A DNA stretch of 64,000 bases from Glaciecola siphonariae (GTDB taxonomy: Bacteria; Pseudomonadota; Gammaproteobacteria; Enterobacterales; Alteromonadaceae). This document shows positions 25,626-34,870 of this stretch, piece by piece; the first letter of the stretch is position 1, and each line of letters begins with the position of its first letter. The notes beneath the pieces were generated by a model that searched no databases, was not told the origin of the DNA, and saw nothing but the letters and a program-made list of their open reading frames with translations. The stretch is taken from positions 124,001-188,000 of the forward strand of contig NZ_JBHSGU010000001.1 in assembly GCF_042652645.1 (NCBI RefSeq). The letters are read 5' to 3'. The position numbers were made by a program, and so were the translations under genes.

Positions 25626-27512
25626 ATGCGTAAAACGCTTATTGCTCTGGCAACACTCAGCGCCCTTGCTTCGCTCACCGCTTGCTCTGATGCCCCGCAA
25701 AGTAGTGCAAACACAAACCAAGCGGCCTCAACAAGTGAAAGCACCCCAACGGCAGCGGTTCAAACTGAAAGCCAGCGCTTGAACGCATGGTTTGAGCAAA
25801 AATACGAATATGAACTGCTCAAAAGCCCGATAATGCTAACGTATTTGGGCCGTACTGAGCATCAAGACTCCTTTGGTGACTTATCGATGCAAGCTTATAA
25901 AGAAGGCATTGAGCGCACCAAAGCCAACTTAGCAGAATTGAAAACTGAGTTTAACTACGATGCCCTTGATGAAAACACCCAGATTGCTTACGACTATTGG
26001 GTGTATCAATCTGAGCAAGAAATTAAAGCAGACGAGTTTGCAGAGAACTCTTATATATTTGATCAAATGACAGCCGTTCACAGCTCATTTCCTCAAATTC
26101 TCATAGCCTTGCATGATGCATCGACCGAGCGCGGTATTGAGGATTATTTACTGCGTATTTCTGCTACAGGCGAGGCGCTTGATCAACTTATCGAAGCTTC
26201 AAAACACAACGCAAGCAAGGGCGTTCGCCCGCCTTACTTTGCCTTTGATGCGGTAATAAACGAGTCTAGAAAAATCATCTCCGGCGCCCCCTTTGACGAG
26301 GGCGATGACAGCGCAATTTGGGCCGATGCCAAGAGCAAGCTCGCCAATTTAGTAGAACAAGGTATTTACACACAAGAGCAGGCCGACAGCATGCTCGAGT
26401 CAATTAAAAGCGCGCTACTTTTTGATTTTAAACCCGGGTACGAGCGCTTAATAGCCTGGCAGCTAGAAGACCAGCCCAACGCCACTGAACAGGCACTAGG
26501 CGCAGGAGAATTACCCAATGGGCAGGCTTATTACAACGAGCGTTTGGCCAATCAAACAACCACCACATTAAACGCTGACGAAGTACACGAAATTGGTCTT
26601 AAAGAGGTTGCTCGTTTACGCGGCGAGATGGAAAGCATCAAAACAGAATTTGGTTTTGAGGGCACCTTAGCAGAGTTTTTTGTATTTTTGCGCGACACAA
26701 AAGACGATGAGCGCTTGTATTATCCAAATACTGAGGAAGGACGCCAAGGCTACATTGATGATGCAACCGCTGCAATAAACAGGATCAAAGCGGTACTGCC
26801 CGAGTATTTTGGCATTTTGCCTAAGGCAGATATGGTTGTTAAACGTGTTGAAGCCTTCAGAGAGCAAGATGGCGCGGCTCAGCACTATTCGCCGTCCACA
26901 CCAGACGGTTCAAGACCCGGCGTGTATTATGCGCATTTGTCAGACATGACCGCCATGCCAAAACGTGAACTGGAAGTTATTGCCTATCATGAAGGTTTGC
27001 CCGGCCATCATATGCAAATAGCCATATCATTGGAGCTTGAGAACGTACCGAGTTTTATTAAACAAACCTATTTGCCTGCATATGGCGAGGGTTGGGCGCT
27101 ATATTCAGAATGGTTAGCAAAAGAAATGCCCGGAACCTATCAAGATCCATTGTCGGAATTTGGGCGTTTAGGATCAGAAATATGGCGAGCCATCCGATTG
27201 GTAGTAGACACCGGCCTGCATGCTAAAGGCTGGAGTGAGCAGCAAGCCATCGATTATTTCAAAGCCAATTCAGCGGTAACATCAGCCCAAGCAGAGTCGG
27301 AAGTGAGACGTTATTTGGTGCTGCCTGGTCAGGCAACCAGCTATAAAATTGGCATGCTCAAAATTCAAGAACTCAGAGCTAGAGCAGAAGAACAGTTAGG
27401 TGACAAGTTTGATATTCGGATGTTTCACGATACCGTGCTTGGCGGTGGAGCCTTGCCACTCACCATATTAGAGCGCAAAGTAGACAACTGGATTGCTTCC
27501 GTGAAGGCCTAA
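25626..27512 (+). CDS. DUF885 family lipoprotein, probable metallopeptidase
   Basis: A 628-residue lipoprotein: the signal MRKTLIALATLSALASLTAC has the lipobox LTAC with Cys20. The DUF885 hallmark HEGLPGHHMQ (455-464) supplies an HExxxxHH-type metal site, and downstream AYGEGWALYSEWLAKEM and RYLVLPGQATSYKIGMLKI are family-typical. DUF885 proteins are predicted zinc-dependent carboxypeptidase-like enzymes. AAAGGAG precedes the ATG. It follows the aspartic protease gene by 68 nt on the same strand and may be co-transcribed. Confidence 0.92.
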   Translation: MRKTLIALATLSALASLTACSDAPQSSANTNQAASTSESTPTAAVQTESQRLNAWFEQKYEYELLKSPIMLTYLGRTEHQDSFGDLSMQAYKEGIERTKANLAELKTEFNYDALDENTQIAYDYWVYQSEQEIKADEFAENSYIFDQMTAVHSSFPQILIALHDASTERGIEDYLLRISATGEALDQLIEASKHNASKGVRPPYFAFDAVINESRKIISGAPFDEGDDSAIWADAKSKLANLVEQGIYTQEQADSMLESIKSALLFDFKPGYERLIAWQLEDQPNATEQALGAGELPNGQAYYNERLANQTTTTLNADEVHEIGLKEVARLRGEMESIKTEFGFEGTLAEFFVFLRDTKDDERLYYPNTEEGRQGYIDDATAAINRIKAVLPEYFGILPKADMVVKRVEAFREQDGAAQHYSPSTPDGSRPGVYYAHLSDMTAMPKRELEVIAYHEGLPGHHMQIAISLELENVPSFIKQTYLPAYGEGWALYSEWLAKEMPGTYQDPLSEFGRLGSEIWRAIRLVVDTGLHAKGWSEQQAIDYFKANSAVTSAQAESEVRRYLVLPGQATSYKIGMLKIQELRARAEEQLGDKFDIRMFHDTVLGGGALPLTILERKVDNWIASVKA

Positions 27513-27544
27513 CTTTAGGCATGATGCTGGGCCTACGGCCTATG

Positions 27545-27586
27545 GTTTTAGGTCTATCGTTTTAGGTCTATCGTTTTAGGTCTATT
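27545..27586. repeat. Three tandem 14-bp repeats
   Basis: GTTTTAGGTCTATC repeated three times head to tail (27545-27558, 27559-27572, 27573-27586, the last with one change), 33 nt after the DUF885 stop codon. No hairpin or coding frame is associated. Confidence 0.85.
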
Positions 27587-27754
27587 GTGCAACACTATGA
27601 TGTAACATAAGGCGCCACCATCGATTAGCCATGCCAAGATATGTTTATCCGAAGCGGTGTTGCACATGTTTCCGCCGCTTCAACTCTAGGCAAAGGATAC
27701 ATACAGCAACAATTTCATGGGCGAACGACTCGCACATCCAGCAAGCGAAGGCGT

Positions 27755-27952
27755 TTAGCCATCTACCTTTTCTTCAGGTGTTTTTGATGATTCTTGGGTT
27801 ACGGCTTGGGCTTTTTCTTCTTGCTGCTCCAGCTTTTTGTACTTAATGATATCTGCACCAAGAGAGCGCTCTACAGTCTTCCGGCCTAAATACGCAACGG
27901 GGGAATATGGGTACTTTCTCTTAAACAATTTTTTTAACGTGTTTAGTTTCAT
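27755..27952 (-). CDS. Small basic/polar protein, unknown function
   Basis: A 65-residue ORF. The first half is basic (MKLNTLKKLFKRKYPYSPVAYLGRK); the second half is charged and Gln/Glu/Lys-rich, likely helical (IIKYKKLEQQEEKAQAV). No signal or membrane segment. GGAG lies about 13 nt before the ATG, rather far. Composition looks protein-like, and the antisense frame over the same stretch does not, which favours this strand. No family recognised. Confidence 0.45.
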   Translation of the reverse strand: MKLNTLKKLFKRKYPYSPVAYLGRKTVERSLGADIIKYKKLEQQEEKAQAVTQESSKTPEEKVDG

Positions 27953-28612
27953 AGTGTTTTTAAAAATCTCCTATATGTTTGCGCCTTTGCGCGACATTGC
28001 AAACAAAACTTTGACACCAAGCGCGAATAATAAATTCAAAGAGCGTGCATTATTTTGTATGCTCCTGCACGAAATAATTTTGCAGGTGATATTTCCTAAC
28101 CTAGGGTCTCTTGATGTTTGCTATACTTTTTATCTCGTGTTTTATCTAGCTTTGCTCAGTGAGACTCGGTTTTGCTTGCCTATTCTCGCAGTGCTTTAGC
28201 CTTCTAACACATAACCAAGCGTTTTGACTTAGCAACTTGCTCTCAAGTCACCTAAGCAGAATAATCTAAAAAACTTAAGCAAAACTGCGAGGCTTAAGTA
28301 CTCGGAACAAATCCGATGCAAAAGTGTTATTCATAAGTTCTTATCAAGAGTGCTTATACGAATATAAGCACAAATGATGCCATAAAATTTTAATTTAATC
28401 TTCATAAAACTGTCATAAAAATGTCATAATAGCGCACTAGCGACACCGCTTAATAGATGCCTAAGCATTTAGCTTTCACAATTTTAAGCATGACAATGCC
28501 GAGCGCAGCGCATAGGTTCGTGAATTTTGAAAACACTCGCTAAGCGTTGAAGGTGTCAAAGGCAGAGTGAAATAGCCAAAGCCTAATGCAATAAATTATT
28601 AAGGAGATTAAT
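27953..28612. other. Long intergenic region with a Pho-box-like array
   Basis: About 660 nt without a convincing gene. An open frame entering from 27837 on the plus strand (to 28199) is hydrophobic but has no ribosome site and overlaps the small minus-strand gene. The right half is AT-rich and holds three consecutive 11-bp PhoB-type repeats; the last 170 nt form a long leader before the outer-membrane protein gene. Confidence 0.6.
28399..28431 (+). promoter_or_regulatory. Pho box (three 11-bp PhoB-type direct repeats)
   Basis: Three consecutive 11-mers, TCTTCATAAAA, CTGTCATAAAA and ATGTCATAATA, follow the PhoB rule of a CTGTCAT-like 7-mer plus four A/T bases repeated every 11 bp. The middle and last repeats match the consensus almost perfectly. 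It lies 180 nt upstream of the next gene, so phosphate-starvation control of that gene is predicted. Confidence 0.65.
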
Positions 28613-29347
28613 TTGCTTCGTGATTTTTCACGTATTATCAGCGTGCTTTTTTTGGCATGCATAAGCTACTCTCAGCATTCCCACGCAAGTATTTCAGGCG
28701 TGATGGGGCCTGATATAGACCCAACAGATCGCAGTATTCAATTTAGAATTGCCGATTCGTTTGGCGATGATGAAGCTCAAAGCGACAAGTTAGCTTATCG
28801 TTTACATTATCAGTATGCGTTTAACGACACATTCCGCGGGCGTGTGTTGGTGCAATACCGCGAGAAAAACAATTTTGAATACGACTTTTTTCGGGCTGAA
28901 ATGCTCTACAATTTTAAAAAACGTAAAGCGGGCGAGATATTTTCAAGCGCCTTACGTTTTGATTTTCGAACCCGCCGAGGAAGCAGAGCCGAAGAAATTG
29001 CGGTAAATTGGGGCAGTCAGTGGCTTTTGAGCAATGGCTATCGGTTCAGAACCACGCTTATATTAGGGCAACAGGTGGGGGCTAATCGCCAATCAAATGA
29101 TTTGAGCGTGCAAACTCGTGCCAGCGTGGGCAAAAAACTTGAAAATGGTCTGCGCGTAGAGCTGCAAATGCTGAATCAACACGGAGAGCTGGGCAATTTT
29201 GGTTCATTGGGCGAACAAGGATTTTTACTCGGACCATCGGTAAGTGGAAAACTAGGCCGCTTTCAATATGAATTTCGCTATTTGAATGCCCTTACCAGCA
29301 CGCAAAAAGACCATAACTTCTTTTTCAGAGTCACTACTAGGCTATAA
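28613..29347 (+). CDS. Putative outer-membrane beta-barrel protein
   Basis: A 244-residue exported protein. The start is TTG at 28613, set by a strong AAGGAG 7 nt upstream. A signal peptide (about 1-25, ending SHAS) is followed by alternating polar/hydrophobic strands (RLHYQYAFNDTFRGRVLVQYREK, FSSALRFDFRTRR, RFRTTLILGQQV, YEFRYLNAL), and the protein ends FFFRVTTRL, an aromatic-rich C-terminal strand as in outer-membrane barrels. About 10-12 strands are likely. No named family recognised. The upstream Pho-box array suggests phosphate-limited expression. Confidence 0.7.
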   Translation: MLRDFSRIISVLFLACISYSQHSHASISGVMGPDIDPTDRSIQFRIADSFGDDEAQSDKLAYRLHYQYAFNDTFRGRVLVQYREKNNFEYDFFRAEMLYNFKKRKAGEIFSSALRFDFRTRRGSRAEEIAVNWGSQWLLSNGYRFRTTLILGQQVGANRQSNDLSVQTRASVGKKLENGLRVELQMLNQHGELGNFGSLGEQGFLLGPSVSGKLGRFQYEFRYLNALTSTQKDHNFFFRVTTRL

Positions 29348-29486
29348 ACCATCGGAACTGTAGACTGTTTATAGCCCTTTATTTTTGACGCTTTTATGTC
29401 GTTTGGGTGCTGCTTCTGTGCTGATTGTGCGCCGCCAATGCACCCCTTACTCGTGTCACTTTTTGTCTTGCTCAATGAGCAAGAGC

Positions 29487-30710
29487 CTACATTTCTCTTA
29501 CCTGTACGCCTGCATGCTCTGCTAGTCGCTTCATCAGCGGCGCTGCTAGAGCAGACGCAGGCGTCCAAAATCCGCCCTTAACACCCTCGGCGTCCTTTGC
29601 TAGGCAAAGGGTAAGCTGCGACAACATTTTTGCAGTCGAGCCATAACCTGGGTCTTTGTCGCCATACACCTGCACAACTTGCATTGCGCTTTGCATGGTC
29701 CTGACATTCGGATCTTTTGGCAGCGCTGCATAAAAGCGCATGTCAAACATGCCCTCTTCTTGCTGCTGTTTGCTTGGTCCTTCTCCAGGCTTAGGCAAGA
29801 CATACTTGCTCAACAAATTTCGGATAGGCCCAATGCTGGCTGCGCCAACAAATGCGCCTAAAACAAGGGTGGTAAGCCACGCTGTGCCAGCGCCTTTTGC
29901 CGACATAGCCTCGTCGTACATAAAGTCTTTGCCGTAGCGATTGTTCAGCAAGGCATTAGAGCGATGCACAATACGTTCATTGATTGCCGCCATCACAAAA
30001 GGCATGGTCCAGAGTTCAAGCTCTTCGTCATATTCAGCCTTTTTATGCACCTTTTGGCGCTTACTGAAATCGTGCCCCTGTGGACACAACAAATAAGGGT
30101 TTAAGAGCTGACGCTTGAGGTCTTGATTAGCGCCTGCCTCTTTAAGCACATTGAGCAAGCTTGCTACCGTGCCGCCTGATGCCGTGCCTTTCACCTTTCG
30201 CACTCGCATTTTTATCTGCTTAGCTGGCTCGCCGGTTTTCTCAATCGCAAGGGTTTGCGACAAGTACACCCCTAAATCTGATGGGATAGAATCAAAGCCA
30301 GCACAATTGACGATACGAGCACCCGAAGCCTTAGCTTGCGCTTCGTATTTATCGAGCATAGCTTTTATCCACTGAGGCTCGCCGGTGAGGTCGCAATAAT
30401 CTGTGCCGCTCTGCGCGCAGGCCGCCACCAAAGGTTCACCATAAAGTGCATATGGCCCCACGGTTGTAACCACCACTTTAGTTTGCGCACACATTGCGCT
30501 TAGGGCCTCAGCATCTGTTGCATCGGCAACAAAATGTTGGATTTCGTTTAGTTTAAATTGAGATTTAAGCGAAAGTAGCTTTTGTTCGTCACGACCAGCA
30601 ATGGCCCAACTAAAACTCTCGGCAGAATACGATGCTAAGTATTCAACCATGATCTGACCCACAAAGGAGCTAGCGCCATATAAAATGAAATCTAATTTTG
30701 ACTGAGCCAT
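29487..30710 (-). CDS. Saccharopine dehydrogenase-like / trans-acting enoyl reductase family protein
   Basis: A 407-residue NAD(P)-dependent reductase-like protein. The Rossmann fingerprint is LYGASSFVGQIMVEYLA (about 8-24), followed by SWAIAGRDEQKL and VVVTTVGPYALYGEPLVAACA. The catalytic-region segment YCDLTGEPQWI and CAGFDSIPSDLGV are characteristic of the saccharopine dehydrogenase-like oxidoreductase (SCCPDH/trans-acting enoyl reductase) group, not of true lysine enzymes. The start at 30710 is chosen because AAAGGATAG precedes it and GASSFVG then lies at the usual distance. Divergent from the UbiB-family gene across about 70 nt. Substrate unknown, possibly lipid. Confidence 0.85.
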   Translation of the reverse strand: MAQSKLDFILYGASSFVGQIMVEYLASYSAESFSWAIAGRDEQKLLSLKSQFKLNEIQHFVADATDAEALSAMCAQTKVVVTTVGPYALYGEPLVAACAQSGTDYCDLTGEPQWIKAMLDKYEAQAKASGARIVNCAGFDSIPSDLGVYLSQTLAIEKTGEPAKQIKMRVRKVKGTASGGTVASLLNVLKEAGANQDLKRQLLNPYLLCPQGHDFSKRQKVHKKAEYDEELELWTMPFVMAAINERIVHRSNALLNNRYGKDFMYDEAMSAKGAGTAWLTTLVLGAFVGAASIGPIRNLLSKYVLPKPGEGPSKQQQEEGMFDMRFYAALPKDPNVRTMQSAMQVVQVYGDKDPGYGSTAKMLSQLTLCLAKDAEGVKGGFWTPASALAAPLMKRLAEHAGVQVREM

Positions 30711-30782
30711 GATGTTACTATCCTTTATCTCGTTGTTGGGGCTTAAGCGCCATGATTGCGCAAACATACACAAGTGAGACAC

Positions 30783-32099
30783 ATGAATCAAAACAAAGCG
30801 AGTAAAATCCCGGCTTCTCGTCTTTCTCGTTTAGGCAAGCTTGGCAAAATGGCGGGTAGTATTGCCACAAGCGCCCTTGGCAATACCGCCAGCCAGTTGT
30901 TAAAAGCGCAGCGCCCGTCTGTTCAATCTACCTTGCTCACCAGTACCAATGCGTCAACCTTAACCAAGCACTTAAGTGAAATGCGCGGAGCCGCCATGAA
31001 GGTCGGACAAATGCTGTCGATGGATGCAGGCGAGTTTTTACCGCCCGAATGGGAGCCTATTCTGGCTACCTTGCGCCAAGGCGCCGACTCCATGCCTAAA
31101 ACGCAGCTGCTTAGCATGCTAAACGCCCATTGGGGCAACAATTGGGCAAATCATTTTTCGTATTTCAGCTTTGAGCCGGTAGCGGCAGCGTCGATTGGTC
31201 AGGTGCATAAAGCGCAGCTTAAAACCGGAGAGTGGCTCGCGGTTAAAGTGCAATACCCTGGCGTGGCGCAAAGCATAGACAGCGACGTTAACAACATTGG
31301 GCGCTTTATTAAACTCAGCGGTATGCTGCCAAAAGGCTTTGACCTAGACACTATATTGCAGCAAGCAAAAGCGCAGTTGATCAGCGAGGCTGACTATGCC
31401 CAAGAGGCTGAACATATGAAAAATTTTGCGAAGCTTCTGCAAAACCAGCCGCAGTTTTTAGTGCCTGAAGTATATGCGCCTTTGAGCAATCAACACATAT
31501 TGTGTATGTCATTTATTGAAGGAGTGCCTATAGAGTCACTTTGCGAGAAAAATGTGCGCGACCAAGACAAACAAGCGGCAATTAACGCGCTATTTCGTTT
31601 AATGTTGGCAGAGCTTTTTGACTATGCGCTTATTCAAAGTGACCCCAACTTTGCAAACTATTTATATGCGCCAAAGAGCAAACAAATTGTATTGCTTGAT
31701 TTTGGTGCGTGCAGGCCCATTCCTGATAACATACAGCGCCACTACAAACAAATGGCCTTGGGCATGCTGGCGCAGGACGTTAACGCCATGCAAAGCGCTA
31801 TGCGCGGGCTCTCACTCATTAATGATTCGATGACCAACGAGGTAGAGAGCGTGATACTTAATGCATGCTTAATGGCGAGCGAGTGCTTACAGACAAATCA
31901 TTATAATTTTAAGTCACGCGAGTTGATTCAGCGCTTATACGACAGCACAAAAGTGCTAATGAAAGAGCGCAGCGTCATTGAACCACCAAACTTTGACGTG
32001 GCATTAGTTAACAGAAAAGTGTCGGGTATGGTTATGTTGGCTAATAAATTTTGTTGTGACGTGAGTCTTAAAGAAGCGGTGGAAAAATACGCAGACTGA
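30783..32099 (+). CDS. ABC1/AarF/UbiB-family atypical kinase
   Basis: A 438-residue protein-kinase-like protein; relatives support ubiquinone synthesis or lipid transport. Visible family motifs: KVGQ of the KxGQ helix (73-76), the Ala-rich nucleotide loop AAASIGQVHKA (about 134-144), the VKVQ lysine (about 155), SDPNFANY (286-293) and the metal-binding DFG (306-308). In place of the usual DPHPGN the catalytic loop reads DPNFAN, a variant of the AarF subgroup rather than UbiB proper, so it is not named ubiB. Start at the ATG 30783; the frame is open nine codons upstream. No C-terminal membrane helices, unlike E. coli UbiB. Confidence 0.87.
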   Translation: MNQNKASKIPASRLSRLGKLGKMAGSIATSALGNTASQLLKAQRPSVQSTLLTSTNASTLTKHLSEMRGAAMKVGQMLSMDAGEFLPPEWEPILATLRQGADSMPKTQLLSMLNAHWGNNWANHFSYFSFEPVAAASIGQVHKAQLKTGEWLAVKVQYPGVAQSIDSDVNNIGRFIKLSGMLPKGFDLDTILQQAKAQLISEADYAQEAEHMKNFAKLLQNQPQFLVPEVYAPLSNQHILCMSFIEGVPIESLCEKNVRDQDKQAAINALFRLMLAELFDYALIQSDPNFANYLYAPKSKQIVLLDFGACRPIPDNIQRHYKQMALGMLAQDVNAMQSAMRGLSLINDSMTNEVESVILNACLMASECLQTNHYNFKSRELIQRLYDSTKVLMKERSVIEPPNFDVALVNRKVSGMVMLANKFCCDVSLKEAVEKYAD

Positions 32100-32251
32100 C
32101 CAGAGCAAACATCAGCCACATAAAGACATTGCTTAAGCGCTTGGGGCTTGCTCTAATATCGCGATACGGGCTCATTGGCGAGCTTTAACAAAACTAACGT
32201 TACCAACAGAGCAAAACGCCAACGTAATGCCTGTCTAACCGAGGCTACACC

Positions 32252-33313
32252 ATGCAAGAAATCCTTTCCAACGCCATCACGCTCGGCATTGGCCTGCTAC
32301 CATTTTTGGTACTGCTGATGTTTACGCTCCTTATTTTATGGGTGCTACACAAGGTCTTACTTGGCAAAGAAGGCTTAAGCGCGTCTGAGAAGTTACCGCG
32401 CCAATTAATTTTGCTGCTGGCTTATGTGATTAGCATTGTGGCTTTGGTTATTTCACTGCCCATTGACCCCAGCATACGCAATCAAATGCTTGCGCTAATT
32501 GGCGTATTACTCTCTGGCGTAATTGCGTTCTCGTCTACCAGCATTGTGTCTAATTTAATGGCCGGGGTAGTGATGCGCATTACAAAACCTTTTAGAACGG
32601 GTGATTTTGTGAGATTAGACGGCCATTTTGGACGAGTGACTGAACGCGGTTTATTTGATACCGAGGTGCAAACCGAGCAGCGAGAGCTTATTCATTTTAC
32701 CAACAGTTATATGCTGGCCCATCCCCTTCAGGTTGTGCGCTCCTCTGGCACTATTATTTCGGCCAATCTGTCGCTAGGCTATGACTTGCACCACAGCCGT
32801 ATTGAAAAATTGCTTATTGAGGCCGCTGAAAAAGTATCGCTCAGCGACCCGTTTGTGCAAATTATTGAGCTTGGCGATTTCAGTATTAGCTATCGCGTAT
32901 CTGGCCTGCTCACAGAAGTAAAAAGCATGATCTCAGCGCGTTCGAAATTAATGGCGAGCGTGTTAGATACCCTGCATGGCGACAATATCGAAATTGTATC
33001 ACCTAGCTTTATGAATCAGCGCAGACTCGACGACCTACCGCCTCTTATTGCCAAAACCAGTGAGCAAGAAACTGCACAAAAAGCGAGTGCAAAACAAGCG
33101 CAAGAGCCGCATCCAGAAGATATCATCTTTGATAAAGCAGAAGAGGCTGAAAGCATTGAAAAGCAGGAGCACAACCTACTAGAACAAATTGCGCTTTTGG
33201 AGACCAAATTAAAAACGGCTCATGGCGAAGATAAAGAGAAACTGCATCATCGCTTAGTCATGAAACAACAACGTTTAGTGAGCGTGCGTCAGCACAAGGC
33301 AAGCGAAGACTAG
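32252..33313 (+). CDS. MscS-family mechanosensitive channel
   Basis: A 353-residue inner-membrane channel that would release solutes on hypo-osmotic shock. Three to four N-terminal helices (about 10-34, 52-68, 75-105) precede the MscS beta domain with PFRTGDFVRLDGHFGRVTERGLF, the family signature. The pore helix (GVLLSGVIAFSSTSIVSNLMAGV) replaces some of the usual Gly/Ala. The C-terminal 90 residues are a Glu/Lys/Gln-rich coiled coil absent from E. coli MscS. GAGG lies before the ATG. Convergent with the small DUF6482-like gene, 13 nt apart. Confidence 0.9.
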   Translation: MQEILSNAITLGIGLLPFLVLLMFTLLILWVLHKVLLGKEGLSASEKLPRQLILLLAYVISIVALVISLPIDPSIRNQMLALIGVLLSGVIAFSSTSIVSNLMAGVVMRITKPFRTGDFVRLDGHFGRVTERGLFDTEVQTEQRELIHFTNSYMLAHPLQVVRSSGTIISANLSLGYDLHHSRIEKLLIEAAEKVSLSDPFVQIIELGDFSISYRVSGLLTEVKSMISARSKLMASVLDTLHGDNIEIVSPSFMNQRRLDDLPPLIAKTSEQETAQKASAKQAQEPHPEDIIFDKAEEAESIEKQEHNLLEQIALLETKLKTAHGEDKEKLHHRLVMKQQRLVSVRQHKASED

Positions 33314-33326
33314 TCGCTCTGCATGC

Positions 33327-33635
33327 TTAATAAGGCTGCTGCATAGAGAAAGGCATCGACATAGACGGCTCTGCCTTGTTTGGATTGCCAATCATTTCAT
33401 CGTATGGAGAGTCGTGCACCATCACCGCTCGGTCTACCTCGCATTGCTCAAAGGCGTCGCGTATTTGCTGAGAATTATGAAACCGCATGGGCCGGTCGGC
33501 ATCGTCGTATACAAAACCATCGCCCTGTGGCGTATAAAGTTTTACCAGATATACATTCATCTCAAATGATTGCACCTCTAAAGTGTTAATGGCAATCGGG
33601 GATTTTTTAATGTCGGCGATTAAAAATTTATGCAT
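33327..33635 (-). CDS. DUF6482-like small protein
   Basis: A 102-residue cytoplasmic protein. The pattern EMNVYLVKLY, then DADRPMRFHNSQQIRDAF and VMVHDSPYDEMIGNP, fits the DUF6482 family (short proteins with a conserved YDEM near the end). Function unknown. The C-terminus is Met/Ser/Pro/Gln-rich. Ribosome site weak. Convergent with the MscS gene and probably monocistronic. Confidence 0.65.
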   Translation of the reverse strand: MHKFLIADIKKSPIAINTLEVQSFEMNVYLVKLYTPQGDGFVYDDADRPMRFHNSQQIRDAFEQCEVDRAVMVHDSPYDEMIGNPNKAEPSMSMPFSMQQPY

Positions 33636-33964
33636 ATAGGCGCTCGCTTTAACGTTGTCATGCTAATTGAAGTCAAGGCCGCCATCACGCCTCTTTCAGC
33701 GCTAATTCCATGAATTTGAGGGAGAACTTGATCAGCTTTAAGCCAACTTTTACGCGCAGTTGCTTGATAAGTTCATCGTTTCGTACATTTTCACGCTTTC
33801 ATTTTCGCGCTTTAAGGCGTCTATATTTGCTGCGGCGCGTATAAAACCACATGAAAATAAAGGAATTAATTGAAATATCTATAGTCAACACCATGTTTAC
33901 CATATAAAACATAAGTGCAGGTGGTTAAAAAAACTAACACGTACTTTCAGCAACGGAGAATGAT
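33636..33964. other. Intergenic region, no gene seen
   Basis: About 330 nt containing the promoter regions of the DUF6482-like gene (minus) and the DUF3014 gene (plus). The right half is AT-rich (TATAAAACATAAG near 33900) and a GGAGAA ribosome site lies just before 33965. No hairpin with a T tract and no ORF with a ribosome site were found. Confidence 0.5.
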
Positions 33965-34870
33965 ATGAGCGAAGAAAACAGTCAAATGCAGCAGATGAAA
34001 CCCTACATCATTGTCGCAGGGGTACTATTTATATTGCTCATTGTATTGGTGTTCTGGCCAAGCAGTGACGATGCAGATGAGGGCGTAAACACAAGCTTGA
34101 GCGGCACGGTTGAAATGCCAGCTACCGGCACTGAAGTGCCACCGGCGATTGAACCGGTACTCAGCGAAGCACCAGCCGAAGAAACCGAAGTATTTGCGCC
34201 GCCACAAATGCCAACAGAAGTGGTGATAGGTGAAGAGTCTGAAGCGGTCGAAGCACTTGAGCCAGTAATTGAAGAGGCAGAAGAAGTCGCGCTCGATGTG
34301 AGCGACGCCGCGGTGAAAATGGCGGTTGTGCAGGCTATCCGCTCACCGAAGATCAGCGAGTTTTTAACAAGCGACGCTTTATTGCAAAAGTTTGTAATTA
34401 ACGTAAACAATCTTGCCAATGAAGAAATCACCTTAAGAGACAACCTACTCACTCCGCCTGAGCAAGACTTTTCGGTGTATAGGCAAGCAGACAAAATTTG
34501 GATAGACCGAAGCTCGTTTGTACGCTACACGCCATATATTGATGCGCTTGAAACTGTTGACACCGATGAGCTACTCAAAGCCTATGAATCGTATAAACCG
34601 ACCCTTGTTGAGAAGTTTGCAGAAATTTCTCGCCCCGGTGAAAGTTTAGATGCCACTATTATCCGGGCGATAGATGAATTGCTCGACACGCCCTTAGTGC
34701 CGGTGCCGATTGAAGTAATATCTGAAACCGTAATGTACAAATTTGCCGACCCTAAACTTGAAGCGCTGTCGGGACCGCAAAAACAGCTTGTACGCATGGG
34801 CCCTGACAACATGCGACGCTTTAAAGACGTGCTGCGCGACATTAAAGCCGAGTTAGAAGCAAAGCAATAA
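33965..34870 (+). CDS. DUF3014 domain protein
   Basis: A 301-residue membrane-anchored protein: one transmembrane helix (about 13-29), an acidic, Pro/Ala/Glu-rich linker (about 33-115), and a C-terminal DUF3014 domain with IRSPKISEFLTSDALLQKFV, VDTDELLKAYESYKPTL and LEALSGPQKQLVRMGPDN. The family is of unknown function and common in gammaproteobacteria; the linker suggests it spans part of the periplasm. GGAGAA precedes the ATG. Its TAA overlaps the ATG of the DUF1285 gene. Confidence 0.87.
   Translation: MSEENSQMQQMKPYIIVAGVLFILLIVLVFWPSSDDADEGVNTSLSGTVEMPATGTEVPPAIEPVLSEAPAEETEVFAPPQMPTEVVIGEESEAVEALEPVIEEAEEVALDVSDAAVKMAVVQAIRSPKISEFLTSDALLQKFVINVNNLANEEITLRDNLLTPPEQDFSVYRQADKIWIDRSSFVRYTPYIDALETVDTDELLKAYESYKPTLVEKFAEISRPGESLDATIIRAIDELLDTPLVPVPIEVISETVMYKFADPKLEALSGPQKQLVRMGPDNMRRFKDVLRDIKAELEAKQ

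Noticed and set aside
27837..28199. Hydrophobic 120-codon plus-strand frame
   Set aside because: No ribosome site, overlaps the small minus-strand gene and reads through promoter-like AT-rich sequence; composition is not protein-like.
34003..34494. 163-codon antisense ORF in the DUF3014 gene
   Set aside because: Ser/Ala/Thr-rich shadow of the acidic linker; no ribosome site or family.
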